From AP-15 sp963703745 (lineage in GTDB: Bacteria > Pseudomonadota > Alphaproteobacteria > ATCC43930 > CGMCC-115725), in the NCBI GenBank assembly GCA_963703745.1, contig CAVPFL010000002.1:1116001-1180000 (forward strand): 64,000 nucleotides of DNA, in the 5' to 3' direction. Within the stretch, counting starts at the first letter, position 1; each line of letters begins with the position of its first letter. Below the pieces are notes generated by a model, which saw only the letters and a list, made by a program, of their open reading frames with translations, searched no databases and had not been told where the DNA came from. Positions 53,403 to 62,053 of this stretch are shown one piece after another. The position numbers and the translations under genes are program-made.

Positions 53403-55527
53403 CTAATCAGTAAAAGGTGGAACGTCTGCGCGGGGAATGCCGTCGCGCAGGCGTTCCCAATCTTTGGTGGATTTGATCGGGAAGCCCTGCAGGAGCCACT
53501 GTCTGATCGTCGCGCCATCGGGCGGGTCCTCGCCATACCAGTCGGACGAAACCATGGCGACAAAGCGGCACCATTCCGCTGTCGCGTCATCGTGTCGTCC
53601 GAGATGGGTCAGCGCCGAAGCCTTCCACGCGGCAAGGTTATAGATGACATCCTCCGCCTGATCGAACGCGGCTACGGCCCCCTCATAATCCTCGCACATA
53701 AACCGGATGTTTCCCTGATAACCCCAATGGCGTGGTTCGACGCATAGGCCTAGCTCCAGCGCAAGCTGAGCCCGGGATGCGGAGAGGTCCTTCCGACCAC
53801 AAAAGGGCGAGCCCCAGCGACGAGGCAATCATGGTCCAGGGCTCGTTCTCGTTTGATTCATACGCCAGCTGAAAACTGCGCTCGGCCTGGTCGAAATATC
53901 CGTTGAGGGCGCACGACCAGGCCGCGCAAAGATGGGTTCGCGAATATGTCGGATCGATCCGAACGGCTTCGCGGGCAAGGTCCAACGCCTCCTTCTTGAG
54001 GGCCACTGTCCGCAGTTCGCCGGGGAAGATATGAGACCGCGAATTGATGAAATTCACCATACTGCAATAAGCTGGGGCAAAATTCGGCGCCTCGGCGATA
54101 ATCGTCTTGAAGATATCTGCCGCCTTGAGCCGGTTCTTGCCGCGCCACAGCCGTGTCTGAGCTTCTCCCCGAAGCCATCGATCGAAAAGCGCCAGTGATA
54201 CTTCAGGCTGGCCTAGGGTGCGGCTCAAGCGATCTTCGGAAAGGTGTACATTCAGAGCAACGGCAAGTCGTCTGACCACGAGCTTTTGTGTCGAGAACCA
54301 CATCTGTAGGTCTGCGGAGACGTCCTCGCTCCAGACATACTCCCCGGTGACTGCGTCGCTGAGGGTGAGAATGAGGTGCAGTTGGCCATCAGCTTGATAC
54401 GAGCTCGCGCCAATCGCGTAATTAGCCTGCCCGGTCGATGTTGCAGACGCCAAGGCATGTACGCCGTCGATCAGTGACCATTCGCGAAAGCGGATCAGGC
54501 TCGAAATCAACTGGTGTCGAAATCCGGTGACGAGGTAGCGTTGCTCGGGCTCGACCCCGGCCGTATCGAAAGACCCCACGATAATCCTGAGGCGCCTCTC
54601 ATGCGGATGGTGCGGGAGGTCCGCAGCGAGCGCGTCGCCGGTTTCGGCAAATTCTATCGCCGCCGTCGGCGGAACTACCCACGCTTCTCGGGTCGGCGTC
54701 GGTATCCGACCCATTTGCAGGTCGACATAAAGGTCTTGGGTCTGTTTCGATGGATATGCGCCGTACTCTTCATCGAGTAATTTACATAGTCGCTCGTACC
54801 GACGCAGCACGCTGCCGAGGTCGCCCTCAAGCGCGCTTGCAATCATCAGCTTGCGGTGTGCCCCTTCGTGTGTTGGATCAAGGTTCAGCAGTGCATGAGC
54901 AACGGTCTTCCCCGGCTGACTGCCGCACTCGGTTTCGCTCCTACCGGCCTCGATCTCGGCGAGCCGAGATTCAAGCATGAATACGAGGCGCTCGTGAAGG
55001 CTCTGTCGTTGCACCGCCAACCAGGAGGTAAAAGCAGGGTCGAGGTCATCCAAGTTCGCTAGAAGCGTCTCACAGAGATTCATTCTCTCAAGGAGGATCG
55101 GATCAATCTCGCCCTGCTGCAACCTGGTCAGCAGGCCCCAGACATCAACCATGATGCGGTCGGATTCAATGCGGGGGTCCTCGTCTCGCTTAGGCGCCCC
55201 CGCGCCACGGCTCCAACCGGCAGCAATCCCAGTAACGCCCTTCGCGTCGAGCTCTTTCCGCAATTTGAGCAGGGCTTGACGCAGCGACGCTCGCGCCTGT
55301 CGTTCGGGCGACTCGCTCCACAACAGGCCAGCAAGCTGCTCCCGCGTGGCGCGCCGGGTCGGCGTCAATGCTAAATAACCCAGGAGTGCCTGGATCTTGA
55401 GGTTTCTCGAGAAATCAGCCGTCTGCCGGCCGCTTGAGAGTGCGCATCCGCCGAACAGCGTGAGCGACCAGCCCCGGCGGTCTTCGCTCCGATCTTGCGG
55501 CTCGGGTAAAATCTGTCCTTTCGGCAC
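53403..55527 (-). pseudogene. BTAD-domain (SARP-like) regulator with TolB-like and TPR regions, split by a 1-base frameshift
   Basis: The N-terminal half has a winged-helix DNA-binding domain (LTLFGGCALSS...LLGYLALTPTRRATREQLAGLLW landmarks) and a bacterial transcriptional activation domain (HEGAHRKLMIASALEGDLGSVLRRYERL). A TolB-like region (ALASATSTGQANYAIGASSY, VTGEYVWSEDV) and TPR-like repeats follow. The first frame ends at 53683, but the last TPR part continues in the next frame as CGRKDLSASRAQLALELGL to 53403. Adding one base to the AAAA run at 53801-53804 joins them into about 708 residues. Start GTG 55527. It follows the YcaO gene on the same strand by 50 bases. Confidence 0.72.
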
Positions 55528-55577
55528 TGTCGGCCCCGATCATGCTAACGGCCAACACGAGCTGAAATGGTAAACGA

Positions 55578-56786
55578 TTAATACAGGGACATGCAAATAG
55601 TCTCGGCCGCGGCGGTTCCAAGCTGCGCAATCATCCTGGCTAATCGGTCGGTCGTGAGCGACGATGGAAACGGTTGCAGCCCGGGAGCGACAACCCGTGC
55701 CACCGGCACGCCGAGCCCCGATCGCGTCAGGTCGACCAGCAACGGTTCAACCCCAATCCGCTGCAGATGCTTTACGACAGTGGGGATTCCGTTTGCCGCC
55801 TCGGGGCCTCCGCTTGCCGAGACGGCCGCCTTCGGGAAGCCGGTCGGGTGCAGGAGATCGCAATAGCGCGTGTCGAGATTTTGGGCCCGATCGAGCTTAC
55901 GCCGATCGACCTCGTTGAGCGCTTGGTCCCCTCGCACCTTGCGCCTCGCGGCTACCAGGTGGTGACCCAACTCGCTCTGACAGAGCTCCAGCAAGGCGGC
56001 CCTGATCGCTTGCCGCGTATCCAGGCGCGCCGCGGTTCCGCAGGCAAATCCACGGCCTTCAACGGAAGCCGAGAGCGCCGCCACGCACGGTATTTCGATA
56101 TCGGAGGTCAGATTCAGCAACCAGGTAATCCGCGAGTTGTTTCCCTCACGGAGACGTTCCAACAGCTCGGCGGCTCCCGTCCGGGCGAGAGTGCCCAGAT
56201 CGAAGGCGCGCCCGCGCCGGCCGCCCATCCACCATAGCGCAACAGCGTCGCGTTCTACGGCCTCCAGTAAGGCTGCGAGCGTCGCTTCTTCAATACTGCG
56301 ACCGGCCGCACAGCCGGTGCTTATCGCCGACGGCAGCGATTTGGGATCTGGACGTTGAATGCAAAGACGGGCGGGCACCAAGACGGCGGAGCCATCCGAA
56401 AGCCGACATCCCTGCATCCAATCGAGCTCGGGGGTCTCGCTGCGGGGTTCGAAGCCGCACAAATGGGCGATTTCGCGCAACGACCGTTCGCCAAGCCGAT
56501 GATCCGCGGTGACGGATGTCCCCCGCACCAGGGGCTCGTCTCCCCACGCCAGACGCGAGAGATGCTCGATTCCCTCCCCGACGCATCCTGCAAACGCCTC
56601 GCTTGCGGACAGGCCCTTGCCGGAAAGGCTGGCGGTATGTTTATGGCCTGCTAGGCCGAATTCAGCCGCACTGACTTCCCCGCCAAAAAATACGAACCCC
56701 GGCGCGTCGGGCGCGACGATCCGCCTGACCCAGAGAAACTTTTCCGCGATGATTGGGAGGCGGGGCTCGGCTTGTTCGATGAGCAT
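55578..56786 (-). CDS. YcaO-domain protein, stand-alone
   Basis: 402 residues. YcaO enzymes use ATP to activate peptide backbone amides, making azolines, thioamides or amidines in RiPPs. The nucleotide-binding motifs are visible: EGIEHLSR (71-78), STGCAAGRSIEEA (156-168) and ALLEAVERDA (172-181), and the C-terminal VPVARVVAPGLQPF. No E1-like/ocin-ThiF partner, TfuA protein, dehydrogenase or clear precursor peptide lies nearby. It is followed by a BTAD regulator gene on the same strand and is divergent from a class III cyclase gene. Start ATG 56786. The function here is unknown. Confidence 0.88.
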   Translation of the reverse strand: MLIEQAEPRLPIIAEKFLWVRRIVAPDAPGFVFFGGEVSAAEFGLAGHKHTASLSGKGLSASEAFAGCVGEGIEHLSRLAWGDEPLVRGTSVTADHRLGERSLREIAHLCGFEPRSETPELDWMQGCRLSDGSAVLVPARLCIQRPDPKSLPSAISTGCAAGRSIEEATLAALLEAVERDAVALWWMGGRRGRAFDLGTLARTGAAELLERLREGNNSRITWLLNLTSDIEIPCVAALSASVEGRGFACGTAARLDTRQAIRAALLELCQSELGHHLVAARRKVRGDQALNEVDRRKLDRAQNLDTRYCDLLHPTGFPKAAVSASGGPEAANGIPTVVKHLQRIGVEPLLVDLTRSGLGVPVARVVAPGLQPFPSSLTTDRLARMIAQLGTAAAETICMSLY

Positions 56787-57197
56787 GTGTGTCCTGGGTC
56801 ACAACTCTTGTTTCCGCAGAGGTCGTATATTGTCGAGGGCCGATCCGACTCACACTCCCGATTACGACCGACTCACGATCGAGTGACGGTCATCTCCTAC
56901 GTTTCGGCAGGCGATTATACCCTGCCTGGCACAGGCGGGCGCGGGGAGATGGATATGGATATCGTCATTATATTCAAGACCGACGGCGCTGTGCCGCTCG
57001 AAGAAGTTCCGGTGGTCGCCCCGGCCGCTCACGAGGATCAGCCGAGGATCATCGGCGGGCGCCGCATATGTCGACGGGCCAGAGCAAGTGGCCGCTTCGA
57101 GGGAGAGCCGTGTCATAGAGACGAGAGTGGTTGCTTCGTCCCTGTGACAGGACTTTTTCGGGCCGGTCGGCGTCGTCAAGATACTCGGACCGAGTGG
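56787..57197. other. Divergent region between YcaO and cyclase genes
   Basis: About 410 bases. It must hold both promoters. An 84-codon minus-strand frame (56862-57116, MTRLSLEAATCSGPSTYAAP) lies just upstream of ycaO, and on the plus strand the cyclase frame is open all the way with MDMDIVIIFKTDGAVPLEEV near 56950. Neither is a proven gene. They are the only nearby candidates for a small substrate peptide. Confidence 0.4.
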
Positions 57198-57836
57198 ATG
57201 CTCACTGGTATGGCGGGGCGAACAATCGACCCGTCCTCCGCCCCGAAGGAAGAACCGCGCGGGAAGCAGGTCGAGCGGCGATTGGCGGCCATTCTCGTCG
57301 CGGATGTCGTCGGGTACAGCCGCCTGATGGGGAAAGACGAAATTGGCACCATCGCGCTGCTCAAGAGACATCATAATGAGCTGATCGGGCCGAAAGTTAT
57401 CGAGCACAAAGGTCGAGTTGTCAGAACCGCAGGTGATGGCTTCCTGATCGAATTTCAAAGCGTTGTCGAGGCCGTCGCCTGCGCTATTGAAATTCAACTC
57501 GCCATGGCCGACCGGAACGCCAGGACGCCGCAGGATCAGAGGATCGTCTTCCGTATGGGGATTAATCTTGATGACATCATCATAGAGGACCGTGAAATTC
57601 ACGGTGACGGGGTGAATATCGCGGCGCGACTGGAGCCCTTGGCTGAGCCGGGCGGGATCTGCGTCTCCGAAATCGTTCATGATGCGGTTCGTGACCGGTT
57701 CGATTTCACTTTCGACGACATGGGAGAGCAAGTTCTAAAAAATATATCTCGCACACGGCGGGTCTACCGACTGATTCTCGGCGAACCTCCAAGCGTCATG
57801 AAAGCCGGCATGACCGACGGCCTGCTGCACACCTAG
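57198..57836 (+). CDS. Stand-alone class III adenylate/guanylate cyclase domain
   Basis: 212 residues from ATG 57198. The frame is open upstream to 56772, but the family begins close to the ERRLAAILVADVVGYSRLM block. The metal Asp is in VADVVGYS, followed by RTAGDGFLIEF, MGINLDDIIIED and HGDGVNIAARLEPLAEPGG. Relatives usually carry a TolB-like and TPR half after the cyclase. Here that half is absent, while the BTAD regulator across the YcaO gene has a similar TolB/TPR half. It makes cAMP or cGMP. It is divergent from ycaO. Confidence 0.85.
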   Translation: MLTGMAGRTIDPSSAPKEEPRGKQVERRLAAILVADVVGYSRLMGKDEIGTIALLKRHHNELIGPKVIEHKGRVVRTAGDGFLIEFQSVVEAVACAIEIQLAMADRNARTPQDQRIVFRMGINLDDIIIEDREIHGDGVNIAARLEPLAEPGGICVSEIVHDAVRDRFDFTFDDMGEQVLKNISRTRRVYRLILGEPPSVMKAGMTDGLLHT

Positions 57837-57860
57837 ACCTAGCGGCAATGACAGCTCGAA

Positions 57861-57877
57861 GGCCATTCTTGATGGCC
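57861..57877 (+). terminator. Short hairpin after the cyclase gene
   Basis: GGCCATTCTTGATGGCC, a 6-bp perfect stem with a 5-base loop, 25 bases after the cyclase stop. No T run follows, so it is only a weak terminator candidate. Confidence 0.3.
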
Positions 57878-57899
57878 GTTCGTTCGAGGATTGACTGCA

Positions 57900-58226
57900 A
57901 TGGCTGTTCTATTGGAGCCCAATGGGAGCGGCGCGCCAGCGCCCAGGCGTCTGATGGAACTCTTGGTGCGCCTGTGTCTGTCACGAGAAGCCATCCTCTC
58001 GTTCGGGGGATGTACGACGATCTCGGATGCAATCAATGTCGTCTTGAGCCTCTCAGAGCTTCAACTCGTCGGTCTCGTGCTATGCTCGTACATCCCCGGG
58101 ACGGCGGTTAGGGAGATCTGCAAGCGCAAAAGGGCATCTCCGCTCATTACGCAAGAAGGAAGCCGCCTCGAACACCGTGTGGCGCTCCAGGGCACCTCGT
58201 CGGGAGACAGTTTACAACCCCGCTGA
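57900..58226 (+). CDS. Small hypothetical protein
   Basis: 108 residues from ATG 57900. The part RRLMELLVRLCLSREAIL and LSELQLVGLVLCSYIPGTAVREICKRKR faintly resembles a response-regulator receiver fold with the phospho-acceptor Asp replaced (LCSY), but the match is by eye only. It follows the cyclase on the same strand by 64 bases. It could be a degraded gene. Confidence 0.35.
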   Translation: MAVLLEPNGSGAPAPRRLMELLVRLCLSREAILSFGGCTTISDAINVVLSLSELQLVGLVLCSYIPGTAVREICKRKRASPLITQEGSRLEHRVALQGTSSGDSLQPR

Positions 58227-58447
58227 CTCTGCGACCGGCCGCCGTATGCTGTGAACCGCTCCTCCTGCCGGGACGCAGTGTTGCTGCCGTCGGAACTCCG
58301 GTAGCAGGCACGTGCGGCGGCAGCCGGCCCACATGCGACGTTCTGATCCACGTCCGGCTTCGCTGCATTTTTCCCCTCCTCCCCTCTCTGCAGTGCCAAA
58401 GCTTGCGATAATTGCGCCGCAGGTATCGCGTCCGCAGGAGCAAGGCA

Positions 58448-59266
58448 ATGTGGTTTCGCCGCGCTGTCGCGCCGGGCTTGACCTTATTTCTGCTGGCAAT
58501 CGCGCTGAGCGGAAAAGCGGCGCTCGGCAATGCGCCGGAAAATGCGCGCTTTGTCCCGCCGCCTGGAATTGACGGATCTTCAGCCGGCGAAGGTCGCATT
58601 GCTCCGAACAACGGCGCTCTCCTGATGGTCGTCAATGCTTCGGGCCGAATTGGCCTTTTCGAGATCATCGATCCCAACCAGTGGGCGAGAATCGCCGAGA
58701 TCGCAGCTGATGCCAAAGATGTGGCCTTCACCCCCAAAGGAACATCGCGCGATAAGGTCCGCATCGTCTCCGGCGGCGGGAAAGGCACCCTCCGATCGTG
58801 GACACTCGACGGCCAGCCGCCCTCAGAGCTGTTCAAGGGGCACGCCGGCACGGTCACAAGGGTCGCGTTCTCTCTAGACGGCGCCCCGCATCGCCTGCGG
58901 GGGCCGAGACGGGACGATCCGACGGTGGGCGATTGGCGGCAAACCAGCTGCCGAGCCCCTCACAGGTCACGACGGCACCGTCAACAGCCTCGCCTTCTCG
59001 CACGACGGAACGCCCGTCGCGTCCGGCGGTGCCGTCAGGCTGCGGGCGCTCGACGGCAAACTCCGGGTCGAGCGGTTCAAGGGACATGAACGGGGAGTGC
59101 TGAGCATCGCCTTCTCACTCGACGACATGCGCATTGTCACCGGAGGGAATGAGGCACCGCGCGACTTTGGACGCTCAACGGCCGGCCCGCGCCGAGCCCT
59201 TTGAGGGGCACGCCTGCCCTATGCCAGGGCTCCTCACCGGGAGCGTCCCGAGCTTCGCCTTTGCGC
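58448..59266 (+). pseudogene. Secreted WD40-repeat protein, broken by several frameshifts
   Basis: ATG 58448 with a signal peptide (LTLFLLAIALSGKAALG). WD40 units are then readable in three frames: LFKGHAGTVTRVAFSLDG, then after a 1-base slip in CCCC (58884-58887) RIACGGRDGTIRRWAIGGKP and PLTGHDGTVNSLAFSHDG, FKGHERGVLSIAFSLDD, and after another slip near 59153 GTARLWTLNGRPAP, with EPFEGHA in the third frame. It runs directly into a copy of part of coxL. The gene is dead by at least three slips and a lost 3' end. Confidence 0.72.
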
Positions 59267-59583
59267 TCGCCCGCGACTACCAGATGACCGGTGAAATCGC
59301 AGCGACCGCGGATGGCCGCATAACCGCATTGCGCTGCCACGCGCTGGCCGACCATGGCGCCTTCGATGCCTGCGCCGATCCGACAAAATACCCGGCCGGA
59401 TTTTTCAGTATCTGCACCGGCTCCTACGATATCCCGGTCGCCCATGTGACGGTCGATGGCGTCTACACCAACAAGGCGCCGGGCGGCGTCGCCTACCGCT
59501 GCTCGTTCGGCGTGACCGAGGCGTCGTATTTTATTGAGCGCATGATCGACGTGCTGGCGCGCAAGCTCGATCTCGACCCGGCG
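59267..59583 (+). pseudogene. 317-bp duplicate of an internal coxL segment
   Basis: Matches 48315-48631 (offset 10952) with three substitutions: CAC to CAG (His to Gln in DYHMTG), GTG to GCG (Val to Ala), and CGC to GGC, which turns the form I signature AYRCSFR into AYRCSFG. It ends abruptly at GACCCGGCG and a stop follows within nine bases. Neither side is coxL-like. It is too short to function. Confidence 0.93.
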
Positions 59584-59761
59584 ACAAGGTGATTTAGCTC
59601 TATAAAAGTGGGAACAACTCCCTTGGCTCTCCACGTTCCAGGACGAGGTGCTAAGGGTCTGGCTCGGCGCGACATCTTTATTCTCACTGGATTGGGCGAA
59701 GGTCGGCAGTCCACCCAACCCTGTCGTTTGCCCGGTCCAAGCGGGTCTACGAATCCGCCGC

Positions 59762-60499
59762 TTACTGCTGCTTCCCCCTGCCGTACACGGAAACATGCAT
59801 CGAACTCGATGCCGTGAATGGCGAACGGTCCCATCCGCCCCAACGCTCGCGGAGTTCTAGGCCCGCCAGCCGGGCCATGAGGTCGATCTCATTGGGCCAA
59901 GCGTAGCGCATCGGCAGCGGGGAAAGCCGCGTACCTTCGCGCGTTGTCGTCATGTACTGGTAATGAATCGTCTGGGTGACCGGATCATGTACCGAAGCTT
60001 CGACGACTACAGAATCGATCGTGACTCGGACCGTTCGTAAATTCTGGCCGCCCACGAACTGGGCAACGTTCGGTACGAACGTCTCAACGACGAATACCCC
60101 CCGATCCGTCAGACGCCGCGCCACGTTTTGGAAGCACCGCACTTGGTCGTCCTGCGATGTCAGGTTGAACAAGGTATTGAATACTAGGAAGATCAAGTCG
60201 AACGCACCGTCGACGGCTACGTCGGCAAAATCTCCTATCGACACCGGGATCGCGTCGCCTCCAGGTTTCTGTCGGAGCTTGGCGATCATCTCCCGCGAAG
60301 CATCTATGCCGTGTACCGACAAACCCCGCGCCGCAAGCGGAAGCGCGACGCGTCCTGTACCTATGGCGAGTTCGAGAACAGTCCCGCCCCCAGCCAGGTC
60401 GGCAAGTACTTCCACCGACTTCTCGGGCGGATAATCGTGTCCGGCGTCGTAATCATCGGCATTTAGCTCACCGAACGTTTCGGAGCCGTACCCTTTCAC
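59762..60499 (-). CDS. Class I SAM-dependent methyltransferase
   Basis: 245 residues. The SAM motif I reads VLELAIGTGRVALPLAARG, with motif II acid in GIDASREMIAKL and the post-motif FDLIFLVFNTLFNL. The substrate is unknown. GTG 60499 is chosen because GGAGG lies five bases before it. Longer in-frame starts at 60511 (GTG) and 60517 (TTG) exist. The gene ends about 180 bases from the coxL duplicate on the opposite strand. Confidence 0.85.
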   Translation of the reverse strand: MKGYGSETFGELNADDYDAGHDYPPEKSVEVLADLAGGGTVLELAIGTGRVALPLAARGLSVHGIDASREMIAKLRQKPGGDAIPVSIGDFADVAVDGAFDLIFLVFNTLFNLTSQDDQVRCFQNVARRLTDRGVFVVETFVPNVAQFVGGQNLRTVRVTIDSVVVEASVHDPVTQTIHYQYMTTTREGTRLSPLPMRYAWPNEIDLMARLAGLELRERWGGWDRSPFTASSSMHVSVYGRGKQQ

Positions 60500-60565
60500 A
60501 TCATCCTCCACGGGCAAACCTGCACCGTCGCATCGACAACCAGCGACAAGCTGATCAAAATCATT

Positions 60566-60660
60566 ATGGTTATGGACTACGACAAGACCGAGATTCGGAT
60601 CGCCTACGACAAGATGCGCGCACTCGCGCCGGAACCGTTTTCCGTTGCCGCTGTTGCCAC
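60566..60660 (+). pseudogene. Possible methyltransferase N-terminal scrap
   Basis: The frame from ATG 60572 reads MDYDKTEIRIAYDKMRALAPE, which resembles the first residues of another group of class I methyltransferases (DYDKTEI-A-YD--RALAPE). The frame then runs into the 3' end of the HIT gene on the other strand and has no methyltransferase motifs. Confidence 0.35.
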
Positions 60661-60661
60661 C

Positions 60662-61105
60662 TTAAGTTCTCATTGCATTGCGGATATCCTTGGCAAGGTC
60701 ATCGAGTTCGCCGCGCGGCGGTAAGACAAAATAGTTTGGACTGAATTTCCAACCGAAGCCGTCGCCTAAGAAGCGCGGGATAACGTGCAGGTGAGCATGG
60801 AAGACCTCCTGACCAGCTGCTTCTCCGTCTGCCAAGAATAAGTTTACGCCCTCGCTGCGAATACCACACGCTCGGAGGGCAGCGGCAACGCGCATTCCCA
60901 TTGCAAAGATGTGACCGCCTAATGTCGAATCTAGGTCGTCCAGGTATAGCGCGTGGTGTTTCGGAATTATCAGCGCATGACCGGGGTTGATCGGCTGAAT
61001 ATCCAGGAACGCCAGAACGTCTTCCGTTTCATCGATAACGCTAATCGGCCGTTTACCAGCGACCAGTTCACAGAAAACGCAGGTTTGCAAATCAACTGTC
61101 GGCAC
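60662..61105 (-). CDS. HIT-family protein
   Basis: 147 residues. The histidine triad H-x-H-x-H is in FHAHLHVIPR, with CVFCELVAG (zinc or structural Cys pair) at the start and INPGHALIIPKHH. The family hydrolyses nucleotide phosphoramidates or Ap4A-type compounds. GTG start 61105 with GGAG upstream. It stands alone between a methyltransferase and a decayed molybdenum-hydroxylase gene. Confidence 0.9.
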   Translation of the reverse strand: MPTVDLQTCVFCELVAGKRPISVIDETEDVLAFLDIQPINPGHALIIPKHHALYLDDLDSTLGGHIFAMGMRVAAALRACGIRSEGVNLFLADGEAAGQEVFHAHLHVIPRFLGDGFGWKFSPNYFVLPPRGELDDLAKDIRNAMRT

Positions 61106-61421
61106 TTCCGCTCCATTTTCATTCTTTGCCCACTCTCACAAATCACCAACATGCCACCTCGGTCAGCGCATAGCCAGATGTCCGCTTGGCAGGATTACGC
61201 TCCTGTGACCGCGCCATGGCCGTCGCCCTCGACTACATCGATTGTTTTGCCGCGGCCCGCTCGCTGGCGAGCTTGGCGGTGCTCTAGGGCGAACCCGCGG
61301 CTCTGATGCTCAATAATCTACCGCTGCGACCCCGGTCACAAGCGCCAGCGCCACCTGGCACCGGGCCCCGTTCGCTCTGCCAATAACCAGCGCAACTCTG
61401 CCGGACAAGCTCAAGCCCACC
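61106..61421. other. Gap without a recognisable gene
   Basis: About 315 bases. No frame here looks like a protein. The region should hold the HIT promoter. Confidence 0.4.
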
Positions 61422-62010
61422 CTACTCGCCTTGCGCTCCTGCCTTGACCTTTTCCACAAGACAAAACAGGCATTCCGGGGTCATCGGCAGCTCGAAAATT
61501 TCGGCCCCAAACGGGGCTAGCGCGTCGGCCAGCACATTTGGCGATGGCCGCCGGCGCGCCGATCGTTCCGCCTTCGCCCATCCCACGGAGGCCGCCCACG
61601 GTGGATGGGGCCTCCGTCTCGAGATGGGAGGTTGTGATCGGTGGCACCTCGTTCGCGGTCAGGGCGACATAGTCGGCGAGACTGGCGGTCAGCAGCTGAC
61701 CGGCATCGTTGTAAATGATCTCCTCGTACAGAGCTGCTCCGATGCCTTTACCGCCGAAGCCGCCGCCGACATCGGGCGACACGACGCGGACGCTATGTCC
61801 CGACATCGCCGCCGCGGTGCTGATCTCCGAGATCAGCGGATGCGGGTGGTCGCTGCGCCGGAACGCGATGTGCAGCGCGCCCAGGACGTCGCGATCGCCG
61901 GTGAACGCCCCCTCCCCGGTCAGCAACCGCCGATCTTCGACGCGCTTGACGCGCGCACCGATGTTTCTTCGGCCGCAACCCGACGCCCACCTTCGCGCCC
62001 GCGAGCTCAA
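61422..62010 (-). pseudogene. Collapsed molybdenum hydroxylase large subunit gene
   Basis: The pieces of a roughly 780-residue protein of the xanthine dehydrogenase/form II CoxL family are compressed into about 195 codons. They are GARVKRVEDRRLLTGEGAF (N-terminus), HIAFRRSDHPHP, then VRVVSPDVGGGFGGKG, and the C-terminal EEIIYNDAGQLLTASLADY and GGLRGMGEGGTIGAPAAIA. After that the frame slips by one base near 61550 and continues as LADALAPFGAEIFELPMTPE to TAG 61422. At least two large internal deletions plus a frameshift have occurred. Confidence 0.75.
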
Positions 62011-62053
62011 GTGCTCCCTTAAGACCGGTCACAGAAGTCGGCCTTTTTTCAGC

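Noticed and set aside
56772..57197. Cyclase start at 56772, overlapping ycaO
   Set aside because: It would place 140 unsupported residues before the family start and overlap the divergent ycaO start. ATG 57198 is closer to the domain.
56862..57731. 289-codon minus-strand frame over the cyclase
   Set aside because: Mostly antisense to the cyclase domain. Only its last 84 codons, in the gap before ycaO, were kept as a weak idea.
58147..58857. 236-codon minus-strand frame
   Set aside because: Antisense to the signal peptide and first WD40 unit. No protein-like features.
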